Source of the DNA: Treponema bryantii NK4A124
Lineage (GTDB): Bacteria > Spirochaetota > Spirochaetia > Treponematales > Treponemataceae
Direction of reading: 5' to 3'
Assembly: GCF_000421345.1 (NCBI RefSeq)
Contig: NZ_ATWV01000004.1
Span: 1 to 64,000, forward strand
DNA: 64,000 nt
Shown here in pieces: positions 45,901 through 54,517 of this stretch. The position numbers and the translations under genes were made by a program. How positions within the stretch are numbered: the stretch's first letter is position 1; each line of letters starts with the position of its first letter. The notes under the pieces are model-generated. The model was not told the origin of the DNA. It searched no databases and saw only the letters and a program-made list of their open reading frames with translations.

Positions 45901-46175
45901 GCGAATGGGAAATTGCGCTTACTCCGGAGCAGGAAGAAGAACTCTTAAGAACTTCTGTTCTCGATGGAGCCGCAAGCCGTATCAAACCTATTTTGATTAC
46001 TACCCTTACTACCCTGCTTGGCGATATTCCAATGGCCGTAGCAAAGGGAGAAGGTTCAGAGCTTTATGCTTCAATGGGTCAGGCAATTGCGGGCGGACTT
46101 CTAACTTCCACCCTTATTACATTGATTTTAATTCCAGTTATCTACTATATTTCTGAAAAGAGAGGTCTAAAATGA
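42987..46175 (+). CDS. RND efflux pump, HAE-like
   Basis: 1062 residues with the twelve-helix, two-porter-loop layout of AcrB-type pumps. Helix 4 reads SLGMVVDGSTVMLDQI: the first of AcrB's two proton-relay aspartates is kept and the second is Gly, as in some pumps of Firmicutes and spirochaetes that have VVD-S/G. Exports drugs, lipids or other amphiphiles. 3 bases after the fusion protein; 4-base overlap (ATGA) with the next gene. Confidence 0.93.
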   Translation: MKVSEFSVKHPVIITMLLIVLAAFGFYSLSGMRTEFMEDISMPQAIVYTVYPGASAEDVENDITKVLEDSFVTLPHFKAIDSTSSNSLSWILITYADGYDPYDQLTELRNRISELVEQLPDGISGEPRALVGGMSMVPIISFSASSGQDSARLTQYLQDELTPLLTQIDGVSQVSIDGGKELAVNIKLDVDALTSKGIAVSTVYQVLNYGNVTLPLGSASYQDRAIQVRYAGGFNSLNDVRNLPVGVADGSTIIRLSDVADVSLSYPEQNITVSDGRVPLTIVNVTKRLDGDTVKILKKVKKAIADCERNTNGAVKFHIISDDSRQVYASLKAVIQSGILGVVFAVLVILLFMADWRATLTISLSIPLCILFSLIGLRILDISLNLMTLSGLVISLGMVVDGSTVMLDQIYRYYKRRDQETGEMEYTVTQSIYKGWDEVSASILASAATTIVVFIPIAMLGGLIGSVLHAVAVTIILAIFSSFLVAVVIVPYLLKLFLSEKGPKIRGKPRKFDRAMDKFERIYRKVLVIALNNRGFVVLVAVFLLVFSGFIALRLGIAFIPSTDSGDFYISTEFPMGTQKEQTHEKMLIAQDLLYRYVPEIDNVVIYEGQGDSSNFSSVSTPHYSYTHVVLVPVAERKRDVHDIMLQVQEVWSAVLPDSKVSVQNGGFDKLVGYVSDGGGYGITLISEDLNVLYETASRIKDFLETDPEVVTAKLDTDFDTSTMIIDMSQEYLSSLGITSYEAGITSAILFQGMDCGRYKDLESGKRYDLKITSNITDKNITADDISNLHIVTQNGQNVSFANLSDIRVEKSISQINHSDRAKKITITASLVSEDTSGVSQRVNQFIANNPLPNGVKSKAGGIMALIGDMITPMISALLIAVFLVYTVMVIQFERFKQPLLIMVTIPFCFIGVVAGLLMFGSTLNLLSLLGLISLAGVVVNNGIILVDYINQLRVQRRQVIAKTKGTQNRDGEWEIALTPEQEEELLRTSVLDGAASRIKPILITTLTTLLGDIPMAVAKGEGSELYASMGQAIAGGLLTSTLITLILIPVIYYISEKRGLK

Positions 46176-47311
46176 AAAAAACATTTTTCACAACATTGTC
46201 ACTTTTAGTAATTCTTAATTTCTTTACAGGCTGCTACTCCGTATTCAATGGAGGAACAGGCGGACTTATTGTTGATGCAGAAAGCACATCATCTCCCAAA
46301 AGAGGAATTGCTAATGTTGATATTTATGCTTATACAAGTGAAAGTGATCGTGATTCAGATTTTGAAGACTGGCAGGAAAACACTGTCTTTTCTCCATCAA
46401 CTTCTTACTACGGACACACCTCTACAGACGCTGAGGGCAGCTTTGTAATTTCCAATATTGTCTGGAAAGAAAGCAGTCCTGATTTCGGAAAGGATGCTGA
46501 TTACACAACTATTTATCTTTTGTACTATCATGAAAATTACGGGCTTACAAAAGACCAGACCGTAATCACCTCCGACAGTACAAGTGATACCGTTTATGCA
46601 GAACTTACAGCCATCAAAAAAACAACTGCCCTTAACATTAGTATTTACGATGTTGCAACTTCAAATCTTACTTCAAACAATGTGCTGGTAAAGGTATCTG
46701 TTCCTCAGAACACAGATACAATTGACGCTCCTGCAAAGGTTTATGAACAGATAATCGCAGGAAACGGAAGCATTAATATCAGTTACCCGCGATGGAAAAA
46801 TGCTGATGACAAAGCTGCAGGCAAAGAAAACACACCTGAAGTTAGTCTTACCTATTCTCAAAGTGCCGACACAATTACCTGGAAGGCCTGCGCAAATAAC
46901 GAAGCAGCCGGAGATTATGCCTTCCTGACAGACAACTTTAGAATCAATAAAACAATTCAGAACACTTCTTATAATATTTCGCTCTATGGAAAGGCTACAA
47001 GAGTGGCTGTACCGACTGTAAGTGGAACATATGGCACAAATGATGGCGTTATCCTGTCTATGAAGGCAAGTGACTCTTCCGGCAATTTCACAATTGATTG
47101 CGGAGAAACAACAACTTATGCACAGACCATTGGCACCAGTGGAACTCAAACACACGGTAATTTCAGCGGTCTTGGCAGCGGTTTTTATATTGATGACGCT
47201 GCTTACACGGGAAAGTATAAAGAAATTCAAGTTAAATTTATTTCAAGCGGAAGTGACATTTCTCAGAAAACTCTCCGTAGTGACATCGCATCTTACAACT
47301 TTACCCTCTAG
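46172..47311 (+). CDS. Lipoprotein encoded in efflux operon
   Basis: 379 residues, lipobox FTGC (C21). Mature part Ser/Thr-rich with beta-sandwich character (an early GGLIVDAESTSS and IANVDIYAY resemble carboxypeptidase-regulatory-like or prealbumin-like folds). AGAGAGG ribosome site. Not a usual member of RND operons; it may be an accessory surface protein of the efflux complex. Confidence 0.7.
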   Translation: MKKTFFTTLSLLVILNFFTGCYSVFNGGTGGLIVDAESTSSPKRGIANVDIYAYTSESDRDSDFEDWQENTVFSPSTSYYGHTSTDAEGSFVISNIVWKESSPDFGKDADYTTIYLLYYHENYGLTKDQTVITSDSTSDTVYAELTAIKKTTALNISIYDVATSNLTSNNVLVKVSVPQNTDTIDAPAKVYEQIIAGNGSINISYPRWKNADDKAAGKENTPEVSLTYSQSADTITWKACANNEAAGDYAFLTDNFRINKTIQNTSYNISLYGKATRVAVPTVSGTYGTNDGVILSMKASDSSGNFTIDCGETTTYAQTIGTSGTQTHGNFSGLGSGFYIDDAAYTGKYKEIQVKFISSGSDISQKTLRSDIASYNFTL

Positions 47312-47329
47312 CAAAAAGGATTTTTACGA

Positions 47330-48742
47330 ATGAAAATCAAAAAACTGATTTTTACATTTGCACTTTTCTCAACCATATTAGTCTCGGCTAACTCACAGAC
47401 TGAAGAAACTTCATCCGCTTACACACTGGACACTCTCCTTTCTGTAACAAGACAAAATCATCCGGAACTGCTCAAGCTGCAGGAAGAATACCGCCGCAGT
47501 CTTTTAGATGTAAAAGATGCCTGGTGGTCTCTTGGTCCAACCGTAGACCTGCAGGCCAGCGGAACTTATATGGTAAATCCTCCGCTTGGAGCAATGTATG
47601 TAAATTCAGATGATATAATCAATGCGATTCAATGGAATGGAACAAAACCTAGAAACAGCGGTCAGCGAATAAAAATTTATGACGGCATGGAAAATACCCT
47701 TTACAACCTGCAGCTCGACATAACCCAGCCGATTTTTACCTGGGGAAAAATTACGAATGCAATCAAACTTTATAATCAGGTTTCGCAGATTAAACTTAAC
47801 CAGATTACCCAGCAGCAGGACCAGCTTGAAACAGAATTAAAAACCAGACTCTTAAGCCTTTATTATATGAACAGAATTCTTTCCCTTCTGGATGAAGAAG
47901 AAAATTATGCAAACCGCATGGTAGAAGTAAGCGAAAATGCAGAAAAATCTGGAATGGTAATTCACCAGGATGTTGTTGATGCCAAAATTCAGGCAAAGGA
48001 ACTGGAAATTGCAAAACAGGATTTGGTTGAAAACATCAAGGATCAGCTGCTGGAACTTGAAAGAATTACAGGAATTACAGAACTTAAATTTGAAGAAATA
48101 GATTACAGCTTTGTCCCTGCACTTGAAGAAGACTTTAATGTTCTGCTGAACTCAGAGCCTGATGAACTTGAAAATCAGATTCTCTCCGGAAATCAAACTT
48201 CCATGAAAATGCTCACCCAGCTGGAAGAAGTAAGCAGAACCGCAGAAAAAATTTCACGAGGCTATGAAAACTGGAAGCCGGACTTTGCCCTGCAGATGAG
48301 CGGCGGCTATTCAGGTTCCCGCTTTCCTTTATTTGAACCTAACTGGCGCCGTAAGGATGATTATTCAATAAATATTTCTATAGGTCTGAAAACCACAATC
48401 TGGGATGGCGGTAAAAAAATCCGTGATATTTCCAGAAAAATGAGTGAAGTTGAAACTGCCTCTATAAACAAAAATGATGCACGCTCAACTATAAGCAAGA
48501 CCTTTAATTCCGAATGGAATGCGGCCCAGGCCTGCACAATGAAAATTGAATATCAGGATTTGAAGATTGAATCGGCAGAAGCAAAAATTGACCAGAAACA
48601 GCTTATGTATGAATCCGGTTACGGTTCAGAAAGCGATGTTCTTTCTGTAAAAATAGAACGCTGCAATGCCCAGATAGAAAAAGAAAAGCAGACTCTCGCA
48701 CGGGCAAGAGCCTGCCTTACAATTGAATATCTTAAGAAGTAA
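47330..48742 (+). CDS. TolC-family outer-membrane efflux protein
   Basis: 470 residues. Signal peptide, then two long helical repeats typical of TolC (LLSVTRQNHPELLKLQEEYRRS; KIDQKQLMYESGYGSESDV) separated by strand regions. Forms the outer-membrane channel for the pump encoded upstream. AAGGA ribosome site. Its end overlaps the convergent gene by 11 bases. Confidence 0.9.
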   Translation: MKIKKLIFTFALFSTILVSANSQTEETSSAYTLDTLLSVTRQNHPELLKLQEEYRRSLLDVKDAWWSLGPTVDLQASGTYMVNPPLGAMYVNSDDIINAIQWNGTKPRNSGQRIKIYDGMENTLYNLQLDITQPIFTWGKITNAIKLYNQVSQIKLNQITQQQDQLETELKTRLLSLYYMNRILSLLDEEENYANRMVEVSENAEKSGMVIHQDVVDAKIQAKELEIAKQDLVENIKDQLLELERITGITELKFEEIDYSFVPALEEDFNVLLNSEPDELENQILSGNQTSMKMLTQLEEVSRTAEKISRGYENWKPDFALQMSGGYSGSRFPLFEPNWRRKDDYSINISIGLKTTIWDGGKKIRDISRKMSEVETASINKNDARSTISKTFNSEWNAAQACTMKIEYQDLKIESAEAKIDQKQLMYESGYGSESDVLSVKIERCNAQIEKEKQTLARARACLTIEYLKK

Positions 48743-49220
48743 CTTTAGAAAGCAAAATACTGCGGACCTCTTGAGCTTCGTTTGAGTTATCAAGCTGGAG
48801 CTGACGAGGGCCATGCTTTGTAGAAAGCTTAACTACATTTTCAGGCGTACTTCCGTCTGCTTCTAAGACAGCTGTAAGTTCTGAAAATCTGATTATCTCC
48901 GAACCATTAATTATCATATTTTCATAAACTCCGTTTACCGGCAGTAGAGTACTTTCTTTTAAGGCGATAAAAAGCCCCAGAACAGCACAGTAAGGAATTA
49001 CAAAATTCATTTTGCCAAAATCTACTGCAATAGAAAGAACCAGAAGAATGTAGGCCGTTGGAATTGCGATAAAGAGCAGCTTCGATTTTCTTTTTGCAAA
49101 TGAAAGTTTTTTTTCACCAGCCTCCTTCATCAGATGATTTTTCCAGAAGGGCATACCCACGCAGATTACTGCCATAAGAATAAAAGGAATAATTGCAAAG
49201 AAAATAAAATCTAATTTCAT
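48732..49220 (-). CDS. Small membrane protein, PH-like C-terminus
   Basis: 162 residues. Helices about 4-24, 50-68 and 74-92, then a soluble part about 95-162 (YENMIINGSEIIRFSELTAV) that resembles bacterial PH/DUF-type membrane proteins. Last gene of the envelope operon running from 54489; separated from the Nudix gene by a family C palindrome. Function unknown. Confidence 0.65.
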   Translation of the reverse strand: MKLDFIFFAIIPFILMAVICVGMPFWKNHLMKEAGEKKLSFAKRKSKLLFIAIPTAYILLVLSIAVDFGKMNFVIPYCAVLGLFIALKESTLLPVNGVYENMIINGSEIIRFSELTAVLEADGSTPENVVKLSTKHGPRQLQLDNSNEAQEVRSILLSKVTS

Positions 49221-49235
49221 TATCAGTCCTCCATA

Positions 49236-49260
49236 GATTCTGAAACAAGTTCAGAATGAC
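49236..49260. repeat. Family C small palindrome
   Basis: GATTCTGAA-acaag-TTCAGAATGAC. Relative to the copies at 6727 and 30620 both arms changed together (GCAT to GAAT; ATGC to ATTC), so the hairpin is kept. Confidence 0.85.
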
Positions 49261-49267
49261 ATTTTTA

Positions 49268-49837
49268 TCATTCTTTTGAAATCATTTTTTTTAATGTATA
49301 TCTTGCGCTTTCAAAAGCGAGTGGAATTTTTTCAATATCCTCCAGACTTTCAACTTTATAAGAAGCAAAGCCTGCAACTTCGCTTTCTTCTGCTTTAAGA
49401 GATTTTATAAAATCATCGATTGTTTCAAATTGAGGAGGCAGCTCTGCTGTAAAAAAGATGTCGCAGGTTTTGTATTCAATATTTTTATACTCATAAGTAT
49501 TTGGAGCCGAACACAAAAACTTTACTTCCTTTACTTCTACACCAATTTCTTCCCGGCATTCCCGGATTGCTGCTTCTTCTGCACTTTCGTCAAAATCTAC
49601 AAAACCACCCGGAACGGCTGCATAACCTTTTCTCGGCTGCTTGGCACGAATCTCAAAAAGCACGTTATTATAGCGGTCGCGGATTACTACTCCAACTGCA
49701 GCCGCTACATTGTTATAAAGATCAAAGCCACATTCAGGGCAGATCCATTTTCTGTTTCCGTGATTTTCTATTTTATTACTGCCGCACATAGGGCAGGTCT
49801 TAAAATCATTTTTCAAACCATTTATCTGCTTTGTCAT
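49268..49837 (-). CDS. Nudix hydrolase with zinc ribbon
   Basis: 189 residues. N-terminal zinc ribbon (CPMCGSNK ... CPECG) and a full Nudix box GGFVDFDESAEEAAIRECRE followed by EIGVEV. The combination is seen in NudC-type NADH/RNA-cap pyrophosphatases and ADP-ribose hydrolases. Overlaps the ECF fusion by 4 bases (ATGA). Confidence 0.88.
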   Translation of the reverse strand: MTKQINGLKNDFKTCPMCGSNKIENHGNRKWICPECGFDLYNNVAAAVGVVIRDRYNNVLFEIRAKQPRKGYAAVPGGFVDFDESAEEAAIRECREEIGVEVKEVKFLCSAPNTYEYKNIEYKTCDIFFTAELPPQFETIDDFIKSLKAEESEVAGFASYKVESLEDIEKIPLAFESARYTLKKMISKE

Positions 49838-52107
49838 TTAAAGCACCTCATTGTAATTGCATCTGCAAGAGCCTCGGACCTTTTTATAGACTGGATTATA
49901 AGCGGAACTATAAGAGGAAGCACTGCCTTCATCTTAGCTATTTTTCCTTTTACCTGGCCCAGGCCACCGCGGATAGTTTGTGTTTTTAAAATTGAAACCG
50001 CCTCGTCTACAAGCAGCGGAATGAATCTGAAGATTATTTCAATTACCAGAATTAAGTAACGGACCGGCAGTCTGCAGAGACGGAGCGGAGTAAGTAAAAC
50101 ATTAAGTCCGTCCATAAGAGCATATTCCGGAGTAGATACGAAAAATCCTGATATAAAGGCAAGTGCTGCATCTGTACGGATAATTGCTGCCAGACAGAAA
50201 AGCAATTTTGATGGCGTTACCATAAACCATTTCCAGCTGGTATAGCGAACCTCATCTGGTAAAGCCGGATGAAAAATCATCTGGAAGATACTGAAAAATA
50301 AAAGGAAGGGAAGAATCTTAAGGCTTGCAATAAGCAGGCGTTTAAGCGAAAAGCCACATAGTATACAGTAAAGCAGACCTGTAAAAAGAGCCGCCACACA
50401 AAGCCAGAGTGGTCTTATTGCCAGAGAGCAGACAAAGAGAATTGTGAACAAAAGAATGCGGAGCGCAGGCGGCAGTTTTTCTACCGGGGCTATTTTCTTG
50501 CGGCGCGAACGGGACAAACCCAGAGACAACTTTTTTAAGCCCGCAATAAGACTTGCCGAATCAGAAGGAGGCAGTTCTGATAATGCAGGTTTCGGTGGTT
50601 TCGGTGGTTTCGATACACGACGCTGCGCGTCGCACTCAACCACCGTAGAGTCGCTCTTAACAACCTGATCTAAAGTATCACTCTCAACTCTTCCGTTTTT
50701 AATTACAATTTCACGGTCGGCATAGTCTGCCTCGTCTCGTTTATGAGTAGAAAAGATTACCGTCTTTCCTTCATCTGCAAGCCGGCGCAAAAGCTTCATC
50801 ACCTCTTGTCTTGCGCTGCTATCCAGACCTGCCGTAGGCTCATCAAACATAATCACATCTGCATCCAGAGCAAGAATTCCTGCAATGGCAAGCCTTCTCT
50901 GCTCGCCGCCGGAAAGCTCAAAGGTTCTCCGCTCTCCAAACTGGTCAAAAGGAAGAGCCGCTTGGTTCATGCAAGTCTTTACTCTTTCTATCAGCTGGCT
51001 GCCGCTAAGTCCCCGGTTTCTGGCTCCAAAAGCAACATCATCTGCGGCGAATGGTTCAAAAAGAGCCGCCTGTGCATTCTGCTGGGCAAGCACCGGACGG
51101 CTATTTTTTTCAGACAAGCCAGCCCCGGCCGCGACTTTTATTTCTCCACTCTGAGGAATCAAAAGTCCTGCACACAATTCCATAAGCGTAGATTTACCGG
51201 CCCCGGAAGGTCCTGTAAGTGCCGTAAGACTTCCCTTGTAAAAATCAAGATTAATATCAAAAACGCCGTGTCCACTGGTGGTTGAGTAGTCCGAAGGATG
51301 TTTCGAAACCACATCATGAACATACGTAAGCTTTTCAATTTTCAGGCTTGTTTCTAAAGGTGGTTTCGATACATGACGCTGAGCGTCACACTCAACCACC
51401 GGAAAGTTTCTTTTATTTTTCGGCAAATCTTCTCCGCATATACGGCGGATATTTTCCCTGTTTTCCAGAAAAGCTTTTTGTGTTCCATAAAAAAACACCC
51501 GTCCATCTTCCATACCCAGAACAGTATCTGCATCTTTGAGAGTTTCCAGATCATGAGTAATCTGAATGATTGTATTTCCGCATTTATGCCAGTAGCGGAT
51601 AAAATCTAAAATCTCTGAACGGGATTCCGGATCCAGCATGGAAACTGCTTCGTCTAAAATCAAAATCTCCGGCCTCAGGGCTATAACTCCGCTAAGGGCG
51701 ATTTTCTGAGTCTGCCCCAGAGATAAAGCCGAAGTTGAAGAGCCCGCCCTGTCCAGCATATCTACAATGTTCAAAGATTCAATAACACGAAGCTCTACTT
51801 CACTTTCGGACAAGCCCAGATTCTGAGGTCCAAAGGCTGTATCCCGGGAAACAAGCCCGCTTACAAGCTGATCTTTAGGAGACTGAAAAACTATTCCTAT
51901 TCTGTTATTTTCTTTGATTTCTATAGTACCGGAATCAGCTTTTTCAAGACCACAGAGAAGCCGGGCAAGGGTACTTTTACCGCATCCGTTATAACCAACG
52001 ACAGCAACATAAGAGCCCTTTTCAATGCCAAAAGAAACATCAAAAAGGGCCGCCTTATTACTCTGCGGATATTTAAAGTTTAGATTTTTAACTGTTATTA
52101 CGCTCAA
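49834..52107 (-). CDS. Fused ECF transporter: EcfA-EcfA'-EcfT in one polypeptide
   Basis: 757 residues. ATPase 1 about 1-228: Walker A GYNGCGKST (38-46), signature LSLGQTQ (not LSGGQ), Walker B LILDEAVSMLD. ATPase 2 about 252-480: GPSGAGKST, LSGGEQRR, VIMFDEPTAGLD. T component about 540-757, with the coupling motif RSEALADAITMRC in place of the usual A-R-G. These three are normally separate proteins. The joints are translated family A repeats: residues about 236-250, 266-277 and 488-502. No substrate-binding S component is adjacent, so the vitamin or metal is unknown. 7 bases after the FecR-domain gene. Confidence 0.88.
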   Translation of the reverse strand: MSVITVKNLNFKYPQSNKAALFDVSFGIEKGSYVAVVGYNGCGKSTLARLLCGLEKADSGTIEIKENNRIGIVFQSPKDQLVSGLVSRDTAFGPQNLGLSESEVELRVIESLNIVDMLDRAGSSTSALSLGQTQKIALSGVIALRPEILILDEAVSMLDPESRSEILDFIRYWHKCGNTIIQITHDLETLKDADTVLGMEDGRVFFYGTQKAFLENRENIRRICGEDLPKNKRNFPVVECDAQRHVSKPPLETSLKIEKLTYVHDVVSKHPSDYSTTSGHGVFDINLDFYKGSLTALTGPSGAGKSTLMELCAGLLIPQSGEIKVAAGAGLSEKNSRPVLAQQNAQAALFEPFAADDVAFGARNRGLSGSQLIERVKTCMNQAALPFDQFGERRTFELSGGEQRRLAIAGILALDADVIMFDEPTAGLDSSARQEVMKLLRRLADEGKTVIFSTHKRDEADYADREIVIKNGRVESDTLDQVVKSDSTVVECDAQRRVSKPPKPPKPALSELPPSDSASLIAGLKKLSLGLSRSRRKKIAPVEKLPPALRILLFTILFVCSLAIRPLWLCVAALFTGLLYCILCGFSLKRLLIASLKILPFLLFFSIFQMIFHPALPDEVRYTSWKWFMVTPSKLLFCLAAIIRTDAALAFISGFFVSTPEYALMDGLNVLLTPLRLCRLPVRYLILVIEIIFRFIPLLVDEAVSILKTQTIRGGLGQVKGKIAKMKAVLPLIVPLIIQSIKRSEALADAITMRCFK
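50603..50644. repeat. Family A copy encoding the ABC2-EcfT linker
   Basis: GGTGGTTTCGATACA, centre CGACGCTGCGCGTCG, ACTCAACCACC; preceded by an extra GGTGGTTTC. Translated on the minus strand as VVECDAQRRVSKPPKPPKP. Confidence 0.95.
51277..51400. repeat. Family A pair encoding the ABC1-ABC2 linker and a loop
   Basis: 51277-51312 (GAGTA subtype, slightly decayed centre GTCCGAAGGATG) and 51359-51400 (CACTC subtype, centre TGACGCTGAGCGTCA). Translated as VVSKHPSDYSTTSG, inserted inside the start of ATPase 2, and VVECDAQRHVSKPP, the linker between the ATPases. Confidence 0.93.
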
Positions 52108-52114
52108 TTATTTA

Positions 52115-52855
52115 TCATTCTTCAGGAATTTCTATCATTACTGTTACAGATGCTGTGGTATCCCCGGCATCAGCAGAATTACCAGCTGCAACATTTCCAC
52201 CAGACCGGCCGGAAACAACTCCGCCGCCAAGACCTGCACCACCTTCACTTTCCTTTGCTGATGTAGTTGCTACAGTATTTATAACTTCGGTAGCAGACTT
52301 TTCAACTGTACTCATAGGCTGTGAAACAGAGCTTGTCTCAGAGACTGTTACTGTCTGATTTTCCTGAACAAGTACTCCTGCAGGCTGTGTAAAAAGTCCT
52401 ACTTCAACAGTATTTTCAGTAACCTCAACAGTATTTGAATCGTCCATAATCCAGCCGGTACCACGACAAGAAGCAACCGCAACTGCTGTATGAACCTGAT
52501 AATTTACACGTTTATTATCAATATGTCTGACCTGAGAACGGGCTGTACCAGTTTTAAGATATACGTTTACATTATCATTCTGCTCTGTTGAAGAAAGCTC
52601 TTCCAGAGTGATTCTCGTTACAGGTCCAAGATACATTACAGATTCAAGAACTTTGATTTTAGCTTCAGACTGAAAGCCTGTGCTTATTGTTTCTGATTGT
52701 AATACTGTATCTCCTTTCTGAAGGGCAATCCATTTACCGTCACGCTGAACTTCTACCTTTCCGCTTACAAAAGTTACTGTTGCATCTGCTGCAAAAGCAC
52801 TTGTTCCCAAAACTATAAAAAGAGCTGCAAGTAATAAAGTTTTCATTTTTCTCAT
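52115..52855 (-). CDS. FecR-domain periplasmic protein
   Basis: 246 residues. Signal peptide (LFIVLGTSAFAA) and a FecR domain about 30-125 (VTFVSGKVEVQRDGKW, LYLGPVTRI-like strands, VHTAVAVASCRGTGW). After about 190 the chain is Ser/Glu/Gly-rich and ends in a strand. Such domains sense or bind envelope components. GGAGG ribosome site. Third gene of the operon, just before the ECF fusion. Confidence 0.82.
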   Translation of the reverse strand: MRKMKTLLLAALFIVLGTSAFAADATVTFVSGKVEVQRDGKWIALQKGDTVLQSETISTGFQSEAKIKVLESVMYLGPVTRITLEELSSTEQNDNVNVYLKTGTARSQVRHIDNKRVNYQVHTAVAVASCRGTGWIMDDSNTVEVTENTVEVGLFTQPAGVLVQENQTVTVSETSSVSQPMSTVEKSATEVINTVATTSAKESEGGAGLGGGVVSGRSGGNVAAGNSADAGDTTASVTVMIEIPEE

Positions 52856-52873
52856 ATTCTTCCTCCTTCTCTT

Positions 52874-54010
52874 TTAGAAAGCCAGAACAGCTTTTAAGGT
52901 AGCATAGAAATTTGTAAATTCGCTGTTTTCCTTACAGATATATGCCCCGGCATCAAGGCCAATCTGAAGATCGCTGAAGATATTATATAAGACATTAATT
53001 GTAGTATCAAAACCATCAAGCACAGTTTCATCTTCCATCATACAGATAATCATTCTTTCAGTTGCACCGGCATACACTTTACCTGCTGCATAGAGAACTG
53101 CGAACTTTGGAACAATCAGGCCATTAACAAAAGGCGCATTTCCAAATGACCTTGAAGATAAAGTCTGGAAGGGATTAATACTTCCCTGGTCACCTGAAAC
53201 ATATTCAGCACCAGCTGTAAGTCTTACATCAGATCTTAAATAGAAGTTTGCATCAAGCATTAAATCCATCATAAGGCTTTCAAACTTTTCTGTTCCAAAA
53301 GTAAATCTTGCATCATAAGAAGCTTTACTGCCAAGGTATCCGTTTGCAATAAGAGTTCCATACAACTTCAAAGTATTCTCATCTGTTACAGGAATATATG
53401 CGGCAATCTGGCCGCCGATTGTATGTGATTCAAAAAGTTTCTTATATGAAAAATCAGCAAGAAGAGGAACATACTTAGGACAAAGTGCATAAAGCTGATC
53501 TCCATCTTCATACTCGTTTTCTGTCATCGAAACATCAAGTCTGTTAAGCAAGCCTGTATAACCCGCATAAAGAGAAGTTTTGATTTTGAGTGTGTCATAT
53601 GAAAGATAGAGGCCATCACTAAGCTGTGAAAAAACTGCTCCGGAAAAATCAGAAAACTTAAAACGGCCCAGAGCCAGGCCAAGGTGTCCCTGCCCTATTG
53701 TCCAGTCGCCGGAAAGTTTAAGCAAATCTACATCAAGGATATTTGTAAGGCTGCTTTCATCTGCATCAAAGTTACAGTTAAGCTCATACTTATACAGACC
53801 TTCTCCTGAAAATCTGAGTGTAGCAGCTTCATTTAAATTAGAATTAATATTCAGATAAATTCCATTAGATTGATTAAGCACAACTGCTGAAAAGTCATTA
53901 TTGGCAGCAAGCTTTGTATTATCATCAATCATTCCACCCCAGGAAAGAGCAGCTGCAGATGCAAGAATGGAAGCAGTAGTAACGATTATAGAAATTATTT
54001 TCTTTTTCAT
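52874..54010 (-). CDS. Outer-membrane beta-barrel protein
   Basis: 378 residues. Signal peptide (ASILASAAALS), then regularly alternating amphipathic strands with Gly/Tyr (YLSYDTLKIKTSLYAGY) and a C-terminal phenylalanine (LKAVLAF), as in BAM-inserted barrels. It is a porin- or OmpL-like candidate. Overlaps the preceding gene by 4 bases (ATGA). Confidence 0.75.
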   Translation of the reverse strand: MKKKIISIIVTTASILASAAALSWGGMIDDNTKLAANNDFSAVVLNQSNGIYLNINSNLNEAATLRFSGEGLYKYELNCNFDADESSLTNILDVDLLKLSGDWTIGQGHLGLALGRFKFSDFSGAVFSQLSDGLYLSYDTLKIKTSLYAGYTGLLNRLDVSMTENEYEDGDQLYALCPKYVPLLADFSYKKLFESHTIGGQIAAYIPVTDENTLKLYGTLIANGYLGSKASYDARFTFGTEKFESLMMDLMLDANFYLRSDVRLTAGAEYVSGDQGSINPFQTLSSRSFGNAPFVNGLIVPKFAVLYAAGKVYAGATERMIICMMEDETVLDGFDTTINVLYNIFSDLQIGLDAGAYICKENSEFTNFYATLKAVLAF

Positions 54011-54489
54011 TCTTCACTCTCCATTGAAACTGATTTTATATCAAAGCCGCTGTATTTCTTTACACATGAGGTATAAATACTGAGTGCCTTTGCGCCCGAA
54101 ATAAAATCGGCAGGATCCTGCTTTCTGCTCAAAATACCATCCGACTGAAACTGCTTAAAAGCGTAGCGCGGAGAGCCTTTTGTGAGCCGGAACATCAGTC
54201 CGCCTTCTATCGGCCATAAGCGTGAATAAATATATGCTATATCTACTAAAGGAATAGGAGCCTGAGGATCTTCTGAATTTGGAATTATTCTATTTTCAAA
54301 CAAGGCCTGAACTGCATCCTCATAGGAAGCATTTTCATCAACATAATTCTGTTGAACAGCAGCCAGATAACAAATCTGTCCAAATGAAGCCTGCTTTGTG
54401 TCCAGAAGTTCAGTAATAACATCTGCAGATTGTGCATAAACGACTGCGCTAAACAGCAAACAAAATAAGACTGAAAGTTTCTTTTTCAT
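54007..54489 (-). CDS. Small secreted protein of unknown function
   Basis: 160 residues. Signal peptide ending VYAQ. The mature part is helical (SYEDAVQALFENRIIP; WPIEGGLMFRLTKGSPRYAFKQF), with no motif I know. First gene of the envelope operon barrel-FecR-ECF-Nudix, divergent from the LacI regulator. Confidence 0.75.
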   Translation of the reverse strand: MKKKLSVLFCLLFSAVVYAQSADVITELLDTKQASFGQICYLAAVQQNYVDENASYEDAVQALFENRIIPNSEDPQAPIPLVDIAYIYSRLWPIEGGLMFRLTKGSPRYAFKQFQSDGILSRKQDPADFISGAKALSIYTSCVKKYSGFDIKSVSMESEE

Positions 54490-54517
54490 ACCAATATTTT
54501 ATCGCACAATATGGCAG

